A DNA stretch of 8,091 nt. Origin: an uncultured Christensenella sp. GTDB taxonomy: Bacteria; Bacillota; Clostridia; Christensenellales; UBA3700. A program made the position numbers and the translations under genes. Under the pieces are notes generated by a model. It did not search any database and was not told the DNA's origin. It saw only the letters and a program-made list of their open reading frames with translations. Position 1 is the first letter of the stretch. Each line of letters starts with the position of its first letter. The DNA lies in contig CAJTKI010000036.1 in NCBI GenBank assembly GCA_910576875.1, forward strand, positions 1 to 8,091, read 5' to 3'. This document shows, one piece after another, positions 5,707-8,091 of the stretch.

Positions 5707-6702
5707 TTATTTCTTCAACCAGCTCATCATCTGACGCAGTTCCGCGCCGACTTGTTCCAACGGATGCTCGGCTTCCAGTCTGCGGGTCGCAAGGAACTTC
5801 GCGCATCTGCCGCTCTTGTTCTCGGTCATCCACTCGCTGGTAAACGTACCGTCCTGAATCTCGCGCAAAACTTTCTTCATCTCCTTGCGCGTCTCTTCGG
5901 TGATCAAACGTCTGCCGGTGCGGTAGTCGCCGTATTCCGCCGTGTTGGAAATCGAATAACGCATTTTGCCGAATCCGCCGCTGTTGATCAGATCGACGAT
6001 CAGCTTCATCTCGTGAATGCATTCGAAATACGCCATCTCCGGCTCGTAGCCCGCTTCGACCAACGTGTCGAAACCTGCCTTCATCAACTCGGTCACGCCG
6101 CCGCACAGGACTGCCTGTTCGCCGAACAGATCGGTCTCGGTCTCTTCGCGGAACGTCGTCTCCAAAATACCCGCTCTGCCCGCGCCGATGCCGCTCGCAT
6201 ACGCCAACGCGTAGTCGTGCGCTCTGCCGGTGTAGTCTTGGTAAACCGCGATCAAAGACGGAACGCCCTTGCCTTCGGTGTACTGCGAACGCACCGTGTG
6301 TCCCGGTCCTTTCGGCGCGATCATGATCACGTCGATGTTCGCTTGCGGTTTAATCAAATTGAAATGAATGGACAGACCGTGCGCAAAGCACAATACGTCG
6401 CCGTCCTTCATGTACGGTTGAACCTGAGCTGCGTAGATGTCCGCGCACAATTCGTCCGGCACCAACATCATTACGAGATCGCCGGCCTTTGCAGCTTCTT
6501 CGACACTCATCACTTTGAGCCCGTAATCGGCGGCTTTCTTCGCGTGCTTGCTGCCTTCTCTCAAACCGACGACGACGTTGACGCCGCTGTCTTTGAGATT
6601 CATCGCATGCGCGTGACCTTGCGAGCCGAAACCGATGATTGCAACGGTCTTGCCGTCCAATACTTTGAGATCGCAGTCTGTGTCATAGAACTTTTTGATC
6701 AT
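5707..6702 (-). CDS. ilvC: Ketol-acid reductoisomerase, class I
   Basis: A 331-residue enzyme that rearranges and reduces 2-acetolactate and 2-aceto-2-hydroxybutanoate to the dihydroxy acids, using NAD(P)H and magnesium. The N-terminal Rossmann domain has GFGSQGHAHAMNL (24-36), the catalytic His is H108 in FAHG, and APKGPGHTVR spans 129-138. The C-terminal knotted helical domain supplies metal ligands D191 and E195 (ETDLFGEQ) and E227/E231 (ECIHE). The length is that of the short class I form; the E. coli class II enzyme is ~490. The cofactor loop (VGLREGSKHAKKA) keeps Arg and Ser of the type that bind the NADPH phosphate, but preference cannot be settled by eye. The ATG at 6702 follows GGAGGA with 8-nt spacing. 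It lies 56 bp after ilvB and 168 bp before ilvD. Identity is secure. Confidence 0.98.
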   Translation of the reverse strand: MIKKFYDTDCDLKVLDGKTVAIIGFGSQGHAHAMNLKDSGVNVVVGLREGSKHAKKAADYGLKVMSVEEAAKAGDLVMMLVPDELCADIYAAQVQPYMKDGDVLCFAHGLSIHFNLIKPQANIDVIMIAPKGPGHTVRSQYTEGKGVPSLIAVYQDYTGRAHDYALAYASGIGAGRAGILETTFREETETDLFGEQAVLCGGVTELMKAGFDTLVEAGYEPEMAYFECIHEMKLIVDLINSGGFGKMRYSISNTAEYGDYRTGRRLITEETRKEMKKVLREIQDGTFTSEWMTENKSGRCAKFLATRRLEAEHPLEQVGAELRQMMSWLKK

Positions 6703-6710
6703 GATATATA

Positions 6711-6716
6711 TCCTCC
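6711..6716 (-). promoter_or_regulatory. Shine-Dalgarno of ilvC
   Basis: GGAGGA on the minus strand, 8 nt before the ATG at 6702, within the 56-bp ilvB-ilvC gap. That gap is AT-rich near ilvC and shows no terminator and no coding space for a small subunit. Confidence 0.85.
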
Positions 6717-6758
6717 AAAAAATTGCGTTTTATATGCCGTTCGGTCGCCCGATCGGAA

Positions 6759-8091
6759 TTACATAATGATTTCGTCGATGCTCTTGCCTGCCGGAATCAT
6801 CGGCAAAACTTTTTCGTCCTTGTCGATGACCGCGTCGATCACGCACGGACCTTCGCACGCAAACGCCGCTTGCAACGCCTGATCCAACTCCGCCTGCGTC
6901 GTCGCGCGGAATCCGGTCGCGCCGAACGATTGCGCCAACCGTACGTAATCGGTCTTGCGATCCAGCGTCGTCTCGCTGTACCGTTTCGCATAAAACTGGG
7001 TCTGCCATTGGCGCACCATGCCGAGCACGTTGTTGTTGAAAATCACGACGACGACGGGCAGCCGATTGCTGACCGCGGTCGCAAGCTCGACCAAATTCAT
7101 GTGGAAACATCCGTCTCCGGTCGCCAAGATCACTTTGCGCTCGGGACACGCGATTTGCGCGCCGATCGCCGCGCCCAATCCGAATCCCATCGTCCCCAAT
7201 CCGCCGGACGTCAGAAAACTGCGCGGTTGCACGCGCTTGCCGTACTGCGCCGCCCACATCTGATGCTGTCCCACGTCGGTGACGAGAATGCCGTCTTCGC
7301 CGATCGCGCGCGCCATGCTGTCCACGACTTGATGCGGACGCAAAATCCCGGGCTTGTCCTTGGGCGCATAATCCATCTTGCGCCACGCGTCGATCTGCGC
7401 GTACCAATCCGCATGCCGGTTGTCCGCGACGAGCGGGAGCAACTGCTCCAACACGTCTTTGACGTCGCCGATCACGCTGACGTCGCAACGTACGTTTTTA
7501 TTGATCTCCGCCGCGTCGATATCGATGTGCACGACTTTGGCGCAGTTGACGAAATGTTCTTTGTCGGTCGCGACGCGATCGGAAAACCGCGTGCCGATCG
7601 CAATCACCAGATCGGAATGCTGCAACATTCTGCCCGCAGACATGCTGCCGTGCATGCCGACCAAGCCCAGATTGCCGCGCTCGCCGTATGCAAGCACGCC
7701 CGCGCCCATCAGCGTGTGGCATGCCGGAATGTCCGCCTTGGCGATCAGCTCGCGCAACTGACGGTTCGCACCCGAAGTCAGCACGCCGCCGCCGAACAGG
7801 ATCGCCGGACGCTGCGCCGCGTTGATCATCTGCGCAGCCGCCTCGATCGCGCTTTGATCCGGCGCGGGAATCGGAGCGGGCTGAACCGCGGGCTGCGGCA
7901 AAAATTCGCACTGCGCAGCCGTCACGTCCTTGGGAATATCCACCAAGACCGGACCGGGTCTGCCGCTCTGCGCGATCTCGAACGCCCGACAGATCGTCTC
8001 ATGCAGATCTTCGACCTTGCGCACGACAAAGCTATGTTTGGTAATCGGCATGACGATGCCGGCGATATAAACTTCTTGGAAAGAATCCAGC
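6759..8091 (-). CDS. ilvB: Acetolactate synthase large (catalytic) subunit, 5' end outside window
   Basis: A TPP- and FAD-dependent synthase that condenses pyruvate with pyruvate or 2-oxobutanoate, the first shared step of valine and isoleucine synthesis. About 443 residues are visible; family members have ~550-570, so the N-terminal ~110-120 residues lie beyond base 8091. The frame continues past the ATG at 8051 to the window edge with family-like residues (LDSFQEVYIAGIV before MPITKHSF), so 8051 is not the start. Numbering from that Met: end of the TPP-binding Pyr domain to ~45, central FAD-associated domain ~65-200 with LGLVGMHG (128-135) and GTRFSDRV (153-160), then the TPP/Mg domain with GDG (312-314) and NNN (339-341). 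The C-terminus (MIPAGKSIDEI) is IlvB-like, favouring a biosynthetic enzyme over catabolic AlsS. It is the first visible operon gene; no ilvN follows. Confidence 0.95.
   Translation of the reverse strand, partial: LDSFQEVYIAGIVMPITKHSFVVRKVEDLHETICRAFEIAQSGRPGPVLVDIPKDVTAAQCEFLPQPAVQPAPIPAPDQSAIEAAAQMINAAQRPAILFGGGVLTSGANRQLRELIAKADIPACHTLMGAGVLAYGERGNLGLVGMHGSMSAGRMLQHSDLVIAIGTRFSDRVATDKEHFVNCAKVVHIDIDAAEINKNVRCDVSVIGDVKDVLEQLLPLVADNRHADWYAQIDAWRKMDYAPKDKPGILRPHQVVDSMARAIGEDGILVTDVGQHQMWAAQYGKRVQPRSFLTSGGLGTMGFGLGAAIGAQIACPERKVILATGDGCFHMNLVELATAVSNRLPVVVVIFNNNVLGMVRQWQTQFYAKRYSETTLDRKTDYVRLAQSFGATGFRATTQAELDQALQAAFACEGPCVIDAVIDKDEKVLPMIPAGKSIDEIIM

Noticed and set aside
5752..6882. 376-residue plus-strand open frame over ilvC and the end of ilvB
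   Set aside because: Antisense shadow spanning two genuine genes and their gap; no domain signal.

Overview
The window holds six complete genes and two partial ones from what looks like a GC-rich Clostridia-type member of the Bacillota. The evidence is the one-ACT-domain threonine ammonia-lyase, the short class I ketol-acid reductoisomerase, the AAGGAG-type ribosome binding sites, a small XRE regulator and a SLOG-like protein. Protein-coding codons lean strongly to GCG, CGC, CCG and TCG. This placement is an inference from protein style and signals; no 16S rRNA or other marker is present.

Right-hand two thirds (8091 down to 2284, minus strand): a branched-chain amino-acid operon reading ilvB (5' end beyond the window) - ilvC - ilvD - ilvA - ridA. 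IlvA deaminates threonine to 2-oxobutanoate, and RidA clears the reactive enamine/imine made in that step. IlvB condenses pyruvate with 2-oxobutanoate or a second pyruvate. IlvC isomerises and reduces the product, and IlvD dehydrates it to the 2-oxo acids of isoleucine and valine. The final aminotransferase (ilvE), the leucine genes and the acetolactate synthase regulatory subunit (ilvN) are not in view; there is no room for ilvN between ilvB and ilvC. The last three genes are tightly packed, with the stop codons of ilvD and ilvA lying inside the next gene's Shine-Dalgarno sequence. The one roomy gap, 168 bp between ilvC and ilvD, carries three inverted repeats.

Middle (about 1273 to 2283): a divergent pair made of a 102-residue XRE-type regulator (minus) and a 152-residue SLOG/DUF1273-like protein (plus). 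Their shared 156-bp intergenic region has a GATAC-N8-GTATC palindrome, an 11-bp direct repeat and a plausible plus-strand promoter. A long imperfect hairpin and a smaller one separate the SLOG-like gene from the convergent end of the ilv operon.

Left edge (1 to 1239, plus): the C-terminal half of an MMPL/RND-type membrane transporter, with a long acidic cytoplasmic tail, convergent with the regulator gene.

Most of the window is ordinary housekeeping biosynthesis. The places that merit a second look are the regulator/SLOG-like pair with its operator-like DNA, and the structured ilvC-ilvD spacer. I did not find a convincing new defence or mobile system. No tRNA, rRNA, CRISPR array or insertion sequence was seen, and no gene-free stretch exceeds 300 bases.
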